Notes under the pieces: model-generated
The model's database searches: none
What the model was told of the DNA's origin: nothing
What the model saw: the letters and a program-made list of their open reading frames with translations, nothing else
Part shown: positions 52,873-60,362 of the stretch, one piece after another
Position numbering within the stretch: the stretch's first letter is position 1
Layout: every line of letters begins with the position of its first letter
Translations under genes and position numbers: made by a program
Source: Lachnospiraceae bacterium
GTDB taxonomy: Bacteria > Bacillota > Clostridia > Lachnospirales > Lachnospiraceae
Assembly: GCA_017427775.1 (NCBI GenBank)
Contig: JAFRSD010000019.1
Span: 41,965 to 105,964, forward strand
Length of the DNA stretch: 64,000 bases
Reading direction: 5' to 3'

Positions 52873-53604
52873 TCAGTCATCGTCGCTCTTCTTCTTGTTG
52901 TCAGCCTTCTTCTCCCAGTACTCAGCTGCATCGTTGATGTTTTCAGCCGTTCTACCGTTAGAGGTAAGCAAATACCACTTTCCGCCGACTTTTGCAAGAC
53001 AGTAGTATGTCTTAACCTTTTCCTTATCACCATCAATCTTAACGGTCGTGGTAACTTCTACGAGGGCTGCGCCCTTAACAGCATCGTCATCGCCCTTCTG
53101 CGCCTTAACATATGCCTTAACGCCGTCGGTAACATCGTCGTTCTTGCCGAACTTCTTAACCTTTGTAATCTTCCAAGAACTCTTTACATCCTTATCGTCG
53201 TCGTCGTCTTTGTCCATGTCGAGCTTCTTGAGCGCCTTCTTGTTGGAGAAAAGGAAGTACTTGCTCTCGAAGTTCTCAGCCTCTTTCTCAATGGACTCCT
53301 GCTTCTTAAGCATTGCCTTTACGATACCCTTCGGGCTCTTTCCGCCGAAAAGCTTAATGCATCCGATAACGGCAAGAATAACAACAACAACTGCTGCGAT
53401 AGCGATAATAAGGCTCTTCTTATCACCCTTCTTCGCGCCATTAACAATATTACTTGCGTAATTCGCAACTGCCTGAGGACCTGCCTGAGGAGCTGCCTGA
53501 GGAGCGGCCTGGGGGGCTGCCTGAGGAGCTGCTAACGGGCTACCGCAATAAGGACAAATCACAGATCCATCCGGAACCTGCTTGCCACACTTTGTACAAA
53601 ACAT
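52873..53604 (-). CDS. Zinc-ribbon membrane protein with PQAA repeats
   Basis: A 243-residue protein. N-terminal zinc ribbon CTKCG/CPYCG, then Ala-Pro-Gln repeats (AAPQ five times), one transmembrane helix (about 64-84, LIIAIAAVVVVILAVIGCI) and an outside domain with Lys/Asp-rich loops and KTYYCLAKVGGKWYLL at the end, typical of zinc-ribbon proteins with a DUF4878/NTF2-like sensor. The start at 53604 (MFCTKCGK) is nine bases after AAGG. Likely a cytoplasmic-ribbon surface sensor; function unknown. Confidence 0.82.
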   Translation of the reverse strand: MFCTKCGKQVPDGSVICPYCGSPLAAPQAAPQAAPQAAPQAGPQAVANYASNIVNGAKKGDKKSLIIAIAAVVVVILAVIGCIKLFGGKSPKGIVKAMLKKQESIEKEAENFESKYFLFSNKKALKKLDMDKDDDDDKDVKSSWKITKVKKFGKNDDVTDGVKAYVKAQKGDDDAVKGAALVEVTTTVKIDGDKEKVKTYYCLAKVGGKWYLLTSNGRTAENINDAAEYWEKKADNKKKSDDD

Positions 53605-53663
53605 CTCTCTCATCCTTCCTATTTCGTTAAAATTCCGTCGCAACTGACACCGACGCTACTGTA

Positions 53664-53692
53664 ACTATACTATATTTTTCTGCGTTTTGCAA
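53664..53692 (-). promoter_or_regulatory. Promoter of the zinc-ribbon gene
   Basis: On minus: TTGCAA (53692-53687), 17 bases, TATAGT (53669-53664), 60 bases before the ATG. Confidence 0.72.
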
Positions 53693-53725
53693 TATGAAAT
53701 AATATTTTCCGCCATTTCGCAAACA

Positions 53726-53754
53726 TTGACAAAGCAGGCTGTCTAAACTACAAT
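53726..53754 (+). promoter_or_regulatory. Promoter of the metal-ABC/araD pair
   Basis: TTGACA (53726-53731), 17 bases, TACAAT (53749-53754). The leader of about 70 bases ends in a poor ribosome site for the ABC gene. Confidence 0.75.
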
Positions 53755-53831
53755 AAGCATGACTTGCGAATTGTGTTCGAAGGGCTTACGCCCGGACTTT
53801 TCGCGGATTATGATTGCGATGGTGAACAAGA

Positions 53832-54563
53832 ATGAACAACGATTGCTGCTGTGACAGCCACAGCCCGATCCTCACCTGCTCCGAAGCGACGCTCGGATAC
53901 GAGAACCAGCCGGTAGTGAAAGACCTCTCTTTCGAGATCTATCCCGGCGATTACCTGAGCATTATCGGTGAGAACGGCTCCGGCAAATCCACTCTTATGA
54001 AGACGATGCTCGGCCTCGTGAAGCCTCTTTCGGGAAGCATTACGGTCAACTGCAGCCGCGGGAGCGGATGTATCGGATACCTTCCCCAGCAGACAGCCTT
54101 ACAGAAGGATTTTCCGGCAACGGTTTCCGAGGTTGTTATGTCCGGTTTTCTGATGCGTTCGGGCCTGCGTCCTTTCTATCGGAAAGAGGAGCGGGAACGC
54201 GCCGCGGAAGTGATGGAACAACTGCATATCGGTGATCTGAAGAAACGGAGCTACCGGGACCTTTCCGGCGGACAGCAACAGCGAGTATTGCTGGCGCGGG
54301 CGCTTCTCGCTGCGCACGAGATCCTAATGCTTGACGAGCCGGTTGCGGGTCTTGACCCTGCTGCCACTTCCGAGCTTTATGAAACGCTTACGGAACTGAA
54401 CCGCGAGCATCATATGACAATCATCGTCATCTCGCACGACATCGCAAAAACCATCGTTCCGTCCACGAAGATCCTTCACATCGCGAAGGACCGCTACTTC
54501 TTCGGAACGCCGGCCGCCTATATGGCCAATGATCTTTCTAAGATATTTTTCCCTGATGACTGA
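53832..54563 (+). CDS. Metal-type (ZnuC-like) ABC ATPase, orphan
   Basis: A 243-residue ABC ATPase of the Zn/Mn family: GENGSGKST, LPQQTALQKDFPATVSEVV (Q-loop and the ZnuC-type sequence), LSGGQQQRVLLARAL, LMLDEPVAGLD, VISHD. The N-terminus adds a Cys-rich MNNDCCCDSH that could bind metal. The usual membrane partner (ZnuB) and binding protein are not adjacent; the next gene is a sugar-phosphate epimerase. The ribosome site is weak. It may serve a distant permease. Confidence 0.87.
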   Translation: MNNDCCCDSHSPILTCSEATLGYENQPVVKDLSFEIYPGDYLSIIGENGSGKSTLMKTMLGLVKPLSGSITVNCSRGSGCIGYLPQQTALQKDFPATVSEVVMSGFLMRSGLRPFYRKEERERAAEVMEQLHIGDLKKRSYRDLSGGQQQRVLLARALLAAHEILMLDEPVAGLDPAATSELYETLTELNREHHMTIIVISHDIAKTIVPSTKILHIAKDRYFFGTPAAYMANDLSKIFFPDD

Positions 54564-54575
54564 GGAGGTATAAGC

Positions 54576-55268
54576 ATGCTTGAGAAATTAAAAGAAGAAG
54601 TTCTGAAGGCCAACCTGGACCTTCCGAAATACGGTTTGATCACATTTACCTGGGGCAACGTTTCCGGAATCGACCGCGAGAAAGGGCTCGTTGTTATTAA
54701 GCCCTCCGGCGTTTCCTACGATACCATGACCGTCGATGACATGGTCGTAGTTGACCTTGACGGCAAGGTTGTAGAAGGCCGGTGGAAGCCCTCTTCCGAT
54801 ACCCCTACGCACCTCGCTCTGTACCGGGCATGGCCCGAGATCGGCGGCGTTGTTCATACGCACAGCCGCTACGCAACCACTTACGCGCAGGCGGGCTGTG
54901 ATATTGTTGCGGGAGGAACGACGCATGGCGATTACTTCTACGGCGACATTCCGTGCACGCGTTATATGACCGAGGAGGAGATTGCCGGCCAGTATGAGCT
55001 TGAGACCGGTAACGTTATCATTGAGACTTTTGCGAAACGCGAGCTGAATCCGGTTGATATTCCCGCGGTTCTGGTCCGTTCCCACGGCCCTTTCACCTGG
55101 GGTACCGACCCGCACAATGCAGTTCATAACTCGGTTGTACTCGAAGAGGTAGCTTTCATGGCGCTTCACAGCAGCCTTCTGATCGGCGACACCCCCTGCA
55201 TGCAGCAAGCGCTTCTCGACAAGCACTATTTAAGAAAGCACGGCAAGAACGCTTACTACGGACAGTAG
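54576..55268 (+). CDS. araD: L-ribulose-5-phosphate 4-epimerase
   Basis: A 230-residue class II aldolase-fold epimerase interconverting L-ribulose-5-P and D-xylulose-5-P. Zn ligands in [14 protein letters not shown] and in [16 protein letters not shown] and [10 protein letters not shown] bind phosphate; the AraD-type YMTEEEI and C-terminal [14 protein letters not shown] fit AraD/UlaF. GAGGAGG precedes the ATG, 12 bases after the ABC gene. No other pentose genes are nearby. Confidence 0.92.
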   Translation: MLEKLKEEVLKANLDLPKYGLITFTWGNVSGIDREKGLVVIKPSGVSYDTMTVDDMVVVDLDGKVVEGRWKPSSDTPTHLALYRAWPEIGGVVHTHSRYATTYAQAGCDIVAGGTTHGDYFYGDIPCTRYMTEEEIAGQYELETGNVIIETFAKRELNPVDIPAVLVRSHGPFTWGTDPHNAVHNSVVLEEVAFMALHSSLLIGDTPCMQQALLDKHYLRKHGKNAYYGQ

Positions 55269-55290
55269 ACTTTGACCATTTCCGACATAT

Positions 55291-55332
55291 AAAAATCCCG
55301 GGCGACGGCTTCCGTTACCCGGGATTTTCTTT
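55291..55332. terminator. Bidirectional terminator
   Basis: 11-bp arms AAAATCCCGGG (55292-55302) and CCCGGGATTTT (55318-55328), flanked by A and T runs. Serves araD and the convergent carboxypeptidase gene, whose stop codon lies at its edge. Confidence 0.9.
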
Positions 55333-56842
55333 ATCTTCTTCGTAACTTATTCTTCGGTCTGCGGCTCATCGCGATCATCGGCGCGACAATGTAAATCACG
55401 ACAAGCAGTACAATGAAAATCGATATTCCGATAATGCCGCCGCGCACGCCGGCCTCCTGCTTGCTCCGTCCTTCCCAGCGCTCCATGCTCTTCGGAAGCG
55501 GTGTCGGCGTTGGCGTAGCCTTCTTCTCACCCGACATCTTAATAACGGACTCCGTACCCTCGCCGCCGGTCGACTTTAACATGGACGGCGGAAGCAGGAA
55601 CTTCGGCCATACCGCGTTGAAATCCTTCTGGGAAAATGGGTACTCCTCGTTGTAGTATATGATATCCGTCCGACCGACAAGCGCGCCGTTGTAGGAATAG
55701 ATCAGCGAACCGATCACATTTTCCCCGTGTATATAGTCCTCAGGGATGGAATATTCCACGCGTTTTTCAAGCTTTGTAAGGTCGGTATCAAGCGGAACCA
55801 CGATCGTTGCGCCCGTCGCAATGGAAAGCGTCGAATAATCTTTGCCGGTGAACATCGGGCACTCGTCGAAGAAACCCGCGTAGTCCGGATTGGAAATACG
55901 CTCGGCCGTCCGCATGGAGTAGCTTTTATAATTTTCAAACGCGTAACTTAACATCGTGATGGTGTCGTCATAGGCGCTTTCATCCGAGGCGCTTCCGAGC
56001 ACGATCGCCACAAGCCGCATGCCGTCTTTCTCGGCATAAGTGCAAAGAGAATAGGTGCCGTCTTCGGCTTTGCCGCCGGACTTTCCGGCGATGGCATAGT
56101 CATATTTCATCGTCTGACGGATAAACTTATGCGTCTGGGCGATTGTTCTTGCCTCTTTCAGGTTAGACTGCGGAATCTGGTACCATTTGGCTCCGGCAAT
56201 CTGCAGGAAGTCGGTTCTTGTTCCGAGTTTGCATGCCACAAGACCGATATCGTAGGCGCAGCTTGTCTGCTTGGAGCCGCCCGTTCCGGTACAGCTTGTG
56301 AAATTCGAGTTTACGGCGCCGAGTTGCTGTATGCGCTCATTCATGCTCTTCAGGAACTTACGCATGCTGCCGCCGACATGCTCACCGAGGGCGTACGTTG
56401 CCTCGTCGGCCGACGCCACAAGCGACGCGTTCAGCAGATCGATTGCCGCGATGCGCTCGTTTACAACAAGTCCGACACGGGTAACGTTCGCACCGATGTT
56501 GTTGATCGCGGAATAGGAGCAGCTGATGGTATCGGTGAGCCGTCCGTCCTCGAGCACGAGAAGCGCGGTCAGGAGCTTCGTAAGGCTCATCGGCGGGAGG
56601 GAATCGGTTGCATTTTTCGCAAAAAGAACCGCGTTCGAGTTTACTTCCATAACTACGCCGGCCTTACCGCTGATCGCGGGTCCGCCGCCGAGGATGGATT
56701 CGATCTTCGGGATTGTTTTGGTTTCCGTCTCGGCCGCTTCCGCTGTTCCGGCGCACGCAAACCACACGCCGCACACCTCCGAAAGAAGGAGGAGCGCCGC
56801 GAGGAGAAGCGATGCGGTTCGGTTGCGGAAAGCTTTGTTCAT
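55331..56842 (-). CDS. DacA/DacF-like D-Ala-D-Ala carboxypeptidase, divergent motifs
   Basis: A 503-residue exported peptidase S11-like protein. Signal peptide (about 1-36), catalytic SxxK as Ser86-Leu-Thr-Lys89 (PPMSLTKLLTALL), a second motif SADEATYALGEHVGG where SxN is expected, so Asn is replaced by Asp, and a third motif KSGG instead of KTG. The middle beta domain follows, then a C-terminal helix (about 470-490) anchoring it by its tail (RRPKNKLRRR). It trims peptidoglycan stem peptides if active. The two changes are unusual but conservative. Confidence 0.83.
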   Translation of the reverse strand: MNKAFRNRTASLLLAALLLLSEVCGVWFACAGTAEAAETETKTIPKIESILGGGPAISGKAGVVMEVNSNAVLFAKNATDSLPPMSLTKLLTALLVLEDGRLTDTISCSYSAINNIGANVTRVGLVVNERIAAIDLLNASLVASADEATYALGEHVGGSMRKFLKSMNERIQQLGAVNSNFTSCTGTGGSKQTSCAYDIGLVACKLGTRTDFLQIAGAKWYQIPQSNLKEARTIAQTHKFIRQTMKYDYAIAGKSGGKAEDGTYSLCTYAEKDGMRLVAIVLGSASDESAYDDTITMLSYAFENYKSYSMRTAERISNPDYAGFFDECPMFTGKDYSTLSIATGATIVVPLDTDLTKLEKRVEYSIPEDYIHGENVIGSLIYSYNGALVGRTDIIYYNEEYPFSQKDFNAVWPKFLLPPSMLKSTGGEGTESVIKMSGEKKATPTPTPLPKSMERWEGRSKQEAGVRGGIIGISIFIVLLVVIYIVAPMIAMSRRPKNKLRRR

Positions 56843-56878
56843 AAGTATTCCTTCATGGCGGGCGTCCCGCCGCTACAT

Positions 56879-58264
56879 TTATACCAGTCTGCGTCCCATC
56901 AGAACGCCCATCGAGGAAGCCATCATAAGGCCTCTCGTCCAGCCCGATGAATCACCGAGACAGTAAAGCCCTTTAATGCTTGTCGTCAGGTCGGGTTCCA
57001 TTTTGACTTTATTCGAATAGAATTTCAGCTCGGGCGAGTAGAGGAGCGTCTCCTCCGATGCGAAACCGGGAACGACGTTGTCGACCGCCTGGATGAAATT
57101 GATGATGTTTACCATGGCGCGGTACGGCATCGCGGCGGTAATGTCGCCGGCCACCGCATCCGGAAGCGTCGGGTGCACATTGCCCTGTGCGAGTTCCTTA
57201 TCCCACGTGCGCTTACCGTTCAGAATGTCTCCGTAGCGCTGCACGAGGATCTGCCCGTTCGCAAGCATATTCGTGAGCTCGCCGACCTTCTGCGCATACT
57301 CGATCGGTTTGTTGAACGGTACCGAGAAATTATGCGAGCAAAGGATTGAAAGGTTCGTGTTGTCGGACTTCAGTTCTTTATAGGAGTGACCGTTTACAAC
57401 GGCCAGATTGTTGTCATAGTTCTCCTGGCTTACGAAACCGCCGGGATTCTGGCAGAATGTCCGCACTTTGTTTTTGAACGGCAAAGGATATCCGATCAGC
57501 TTGGACTCATAGAGAACGCTGTTGACCTCCTCCATGATCTCGTTGCGCACCTCAACGCGGACGCCGATATCTACGGTGCCGGGCTTATGCGCGATATCAT
57601 AACGTGCGCACAGCTTTTCCAGCCACTCCGCGCCTCTGCGTCCCGTTGCGACAACAACATTGTCGCCTTCGATCGTAACACGCTCGCCGCGGTCGCTGAT
57701 GACAACGCCCTTCGCGGTCCGGTCCTCGATCACGAGATCCTCCACGTTGGTGTTGAAGAGGATGTCCACGCCGTGTTCCTTTAAAAACAACTCAAGGCTT
57801 CCGTACAGGATCTGCGCGCGCTCGGTTCCGAGATGCCGGATCGGACAGTCCACAAGTTTGAGACCAGCGGAAATCGCACGGCGGCGGATTTCCCTGACCT
57901 TAAGCGGCTCGCTGACGCCTTCCACATGCGTGTCGGCACCGAATTCGAGATAGATTCCGTCGGTATAGTCAATCAGCGCCTGCGCCACATCCGCCCCGAT
58001 CAGGTCGGGAAGGTCTCCGCCGACTTCATGGCTCAAACTGAGCTTTCCGTCGGAAAATGCGCCCGCGCCCGAGAATCCGGTCGTAATGTTACATGGCTTG
58101 CAGTTCATGCACCGGCCGGTCGTCACTTTCGGACAGCTCCGCTTCTCAATCGGCTTTCCCTTCTCAATCATCAGGATCTTCTTATCGGATCCTTTTTTTA
58201 TCATTTCGATTGCCGTAAAGATACCGGCAGGACCGGCTCCGATAATGATTACATCGTATTTCAT
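56879..58264 (-). CDS. FAD-dependent oxidoreductase
   Basis: A 461-residue flavoprotein. Dinucleotide site VIIIGAGPAGIFTAIEM, a Cys-rich segment CPKVTTGRCMNCKPCNITTGFSGAG, GDNVVVATGRRGAEWLEKL, and the C-terminal GLYCLGDSSGWTRGLMMASSMG that binds the FAD ribityl. This is the widespread Clostridia 'NAD(P)/FAD-dependent dehydrogenase' group of unproven substrate. It begins 54 bases after the reverse transcriptase stop. No link to it is evident. Confidence 0.85.
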   Translation of the reverse strand: MKYDVIIIGAGPAGIFTAIEMIKKGSDKKILMIEKGKPIEKRSCPKVTTGRCMNCKPCNITTGFSGAGAFSDGKLSLSHEVGGDLPDLIGADVAQALIDYTDGIYLEFGADTHVEGVSEPLKVREIRRRAISAGLKLVDCPIRHLGTERAQILYGSLELFLKEHGVDILFNTNVEDLVIEDRTAKGVVISDRGERVTIEGDNVVVATGRRGAEWLEKLCARYDIAHKPGTVDIGVRVEVRNEIMEEVNSVLYESKLIGYPLPFKNKVRTFCQNPGGFVSQENYDNNLAVVNGHSYKELKSDNTNLSILCSHNFSVPFNKPIEYAQKVGELTNMLANGQILVQRYGDILNGKRTWDKELAQGNVHPTLPDAVAGDITAAMPYRAMVNIINFIQAVDNVVPGFASEETLLYSPELKFYSNKVKMEPDLTTSIKGLYCLGDSSGWTRGLMMASSMGVLMGRRLV

Positions 58265-58318
58265 AAACCCTCCGTATTACGCGCGACATTTTCCGCCGCA
58301 CCCCAATATTTGATTATA

Positions 58319-59533
58319 TCACAAACCGGCCGTCTTTTCAAATTCGTAGTATGCGTGCACGAGACTGCGGAACCCGTAGCCGCGGATCGTCTCATAGCGA
58401 AGGTTGTAATTGGCCTTTGTATGCTTGCCTGTTACAAGGAAGCGGATGTTCCCGATCATGTACGCATCCAGTTCCTTCAGGCTCTTATCGGTCGTAATCA
58501 CCGGGAAGAACCACCGGCACCATGTCAGTTCGCTTTTCACCGGATTATCATACAGTTTGCGGTTGAAATGGCGGATAAATGCGCGGATCGCCTTCTCGTC
58601 ACTCGCGCCCTTCTTCACCTTCCAGCGGTACAAAGCCTTTGCCTTCCGCTTCATCTTATGTTTCAGCTTCTCGACCGAAGCCCTGGCCACATCTATCGTT
58701 CCGTTTTGGTAAGTGATTCCCAGAAAATCCCACGGCTCGCCGGGTTCGGCGTAGAACACCTTTGCGGGATTCACGGTCATATCCTTTTCGGCAAGAAATC
58801 CGAGAATCTCCTCCCGATAGGATTCAATCTCGTCCCTGTCGCTTCCGAACACGATGATGTCGTCCGAATAACGCGCGTACGGAATGCCCCGTTCCGCAAA
58901 TGCCTTGTCCATCTCTGCGAGATAGAGATTCGCGAGAAATGCGGAAAGCGGATTGCCTGCCATGATACCTTTCCGTTCCTCAAACCGGCGCCCCTGCTCC
59001 GTCACATACGGATTCCGCAGAAAATCACACAAAAATCCGAAGAACCTCGGATGCTCCTCCCCGAGAACATCCTTCGCGAGCGGTATGACCCGCTCCACAT
59101 CAACCGAATTGAAATAGTCATGGATATCGAGTTTATAAACATACCGGTCCGCGAGGTCCGGCACCGCCATAATATCCGCCACGGCCTTTTTCACGCCGCG
59201 GTTCGGGCGGAACGAGAACAGATTGTCCGGAAAAATATCATCGTACTCGTGCAGACCGTAAGCAAAGAACTTGAGAAGAAGCCCGGCCTCCCCCGGAAAC
59301 ATATATACGACGCGCTTCTTGGCGGTTCCTTTTTTATTGAGCACCGACCGTTCCGCATCCGGGAACGGCACGCCGCTTCGAAACCGTTCATCCCACGCAA
59401 GATACCCGCCGCAGTCGATAAACTGCCGCAGGTCCGCAAGATCTTTCTTCGTATTGTGCTCGTTGGCGGCGCAGTAATCGTAGAATCGTTCCCACGCTTC
59501 GCGGTCGCCGACGATATTGAGAAGGTCTTTCAT
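58319..59533 (-). CDS. Stand-alone reverse transcriptase of unassigned class
   Basis: A 404-residue RT. Fingers: FSFRPNRGVKKAV (about 107-118). Palm: YKLDIHDYFNSVD (Asp136), KGIMAGNPLSAFLANLYL (189-205), and YARYSDDIIVFG with the catalytic YSDD (222-225), then EKDMTVNPAKVF and FLGITY. The thumb-like C-terminus (W-C-RWFFPVI, SLKELDAYM, GKHTKANYN, GYGFRSLVHAYYEFEK) is unlike maturase X or retron thumbs. No endonuclease. The start at 59533 follows AGGAG by five bases. A structured RNA precedes it. Defence RT, retroelement remnant or domesticated enzyme are all open. Confidence 0.88.
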   Translation of the reverse strand: MKDLLNIVGDREAWERFYDYCAANEHNTKKDLADLRQFIDCGGYLAWDERFRSGVPFPDAERSVLNKKGTAKKRVVYMFPGEAGLLLKFFAYGLHEYDDIFPDNLFSFRPNRGVKKAVADIMAVPDLADRYVYKLDIHDYFNSVDVERVIPLAKDVLGEEHPRFFGFLCDFLRNPYVTEQGRRFEERKGIMAGNPLSAFLANLYLAEMDKAFAERGIPYARYSDDIIVFGSDRDEIESYREEILGFLAEKDMTVNPAKVFYAEPGEPWDFLGITYQNGTIDVARASVEKLKHKMKRKAKALYRWKVKKGASDEKAIRAFIRHFNRKLYDNPVKSELTWCRWFFPVITTDKSLKELDAYMIGNIRFLVTGKHTKANYNLRYETIRGYGFRSLVHAYYEFEKTAGL

Positions 59534-59542
59534 ATCCGCTCC

Positions 59543-59568
59543 TGCCCAATCCCGGGCGGTTTTGGGCA
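59543..59568 (-). promoter_or_regulatory. Hairpin touching the RT ribosome site
   Basis: TGCCCAA (arms 59562-59568 and 59543-59549 read on minus as TGCCCAA and TTGGGCA), 12-base loop, ending just before AGGAG. It may modulate RT translation. Confidence 0.55.
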
Positions 59569-59576
59569 ATAAAATA

Positions 59577-59710
59577 CGGATAGAGAAGAAGTGCTTTAAA
59601 ATAGCAATTTTGCTATACCGGGCGATACATAACCGGCTACCTGCAAAACCTTTACAAGGGTTATGCTGCGCCCCCTGCAGGTGCATCTGAAATGCGTTCT
59701 TCTCTATCCG
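59577..59710 (-). ncRNA. Structured RNA element upstream of the RT
   Basis: 134 bases clamped by a perfect 14-bp inverted repeat (59577-59590 with 59697-59710; on minus CGGATAGAGAAGAA and TTCTTCTCTATCCG). Inside are two further perfect stems, ATAGCAA/TTGCTAT (59611-59626) and ACCTGCA/TGCAGGT (59640-59682), the latter enclosing an AACC/GGTT hairpin. It ends 43 bases before the RT start. This arrangement is like the msr/ncRNA of retrons or the template RNA of DRT2-type systems. No promoter of its own is clear. Confidence 0.65.
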
Positions 59711-59774
59711 ATGTTTTATGAAAAAGCATTCGCTTGTTTCATCTTGTTCCTGCCGGCTTTCCGGCGTCGGTCCC

Positions 59775-60308
59775 TTACAGGATCGATTTAATACGGTTTA
59801 CAACGTAAGACTCTTCGTTTTTGTAGCAGGGAATGCAATGAATATGACGGATTCCCGCTGCATCGAGTACCTTCTTCGCCCCGCGGTAAGGCATTCCGTT
59901 GGTCTTGTTCAATGCGATCACGTAAAAAGCGTACTTCCGGCCGTCCTTCGTAAGAAGGAACGTCACTGGCGTGCACTTCGGATGCGCGCTCGGATCGAAA
60001 CGGCTGACGGAAACGTTCTCCTCAATACCGTAGTCCCCGAAATTCTTAAACAGGATGTTGCGGAAATAGGCGGTGTCACGATTGAACGTGTCGTTGAATA
60101 CATAACTGCCGTCTTCATCGTAGATTCTCTCGGCGTCCGGATCTGCAGCGGGTGCAGCCTGCACGGGTGCCGCGGTCTGCTGAGCCTGCTGTGCGGGCTT
60201 CGGCTGCGCGGGAGCGCTTTCCGGTTTCTTACCGCCGGGGATAGCGTTGTCCACAACCTTCTTGGTCTCGTTGAAGATGGAATTCATGATCTTATCCAGT
60301 AAACCCAT
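59775..60308 (-). CDS. Unknown protein with disordered Ala/Pro/Gln linker
   Basis: A 177-residue protein. N-terminal amphipathic helix (MGLLDKIMNSIFNETKKVVD), an Ala/Pro/Gln linker (about 28-58) and a globular end (DTFNRDTAYFRNILFKNFG, TPVTFLLTKDGRKYAFYVIA, VLDAAGIRHIHCIPCYKNEESYVVNRI) with an alpha-beta pattern reminiscent of small restriction-endonuclease-like or NERD-like folds. No catalytic motif can be claimed. It lies 54 bases after the 676-residue gene on the same strand. Confidence 0.7.
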   Translation of the reverse strand: MGLLDKIMNSIFNETKKVVDNAIPGGKKPESAPAQPKPAQQAQQTAAPVQAAPAADPDAERIYDEDGSYVFNDTFNRDTAYFRNILFKNFGDYGIEENVSVSRFDPSAHPKCTPVTFLLTKDGRKYAFYVIALNKTNGMPYRGAKKVLDAAGIRHIHCIPCYKNEESYVVNRIKSIL

Positions 60309-60362
60309 ATGCAGTTCCTCCTTTCGCCCTTACGCGAATCGGTATCCGTTCGTGACGGAATC

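Noticed and set aside
57833..59572. Open frame of 579 codons on plus across the flavoprotein and RT genes
   Set aside because: It is antisense to two strong genes, has no ribosome site and its composition (His/Arg-rich) is that of a shadow frame.
58319..59710. Diversity-generating retroelement
   Set aside because: No near-identical template/variable repeat pair, no Avd gene and no C-type lectin or other target gene nearby.
58319..59710. Group II intron or typical retron
   Set aside because: No domain V-like element, maturase or HNH domain; no VTG or NAxxH motif in the RT. A remote retron relation is not fully excluded.
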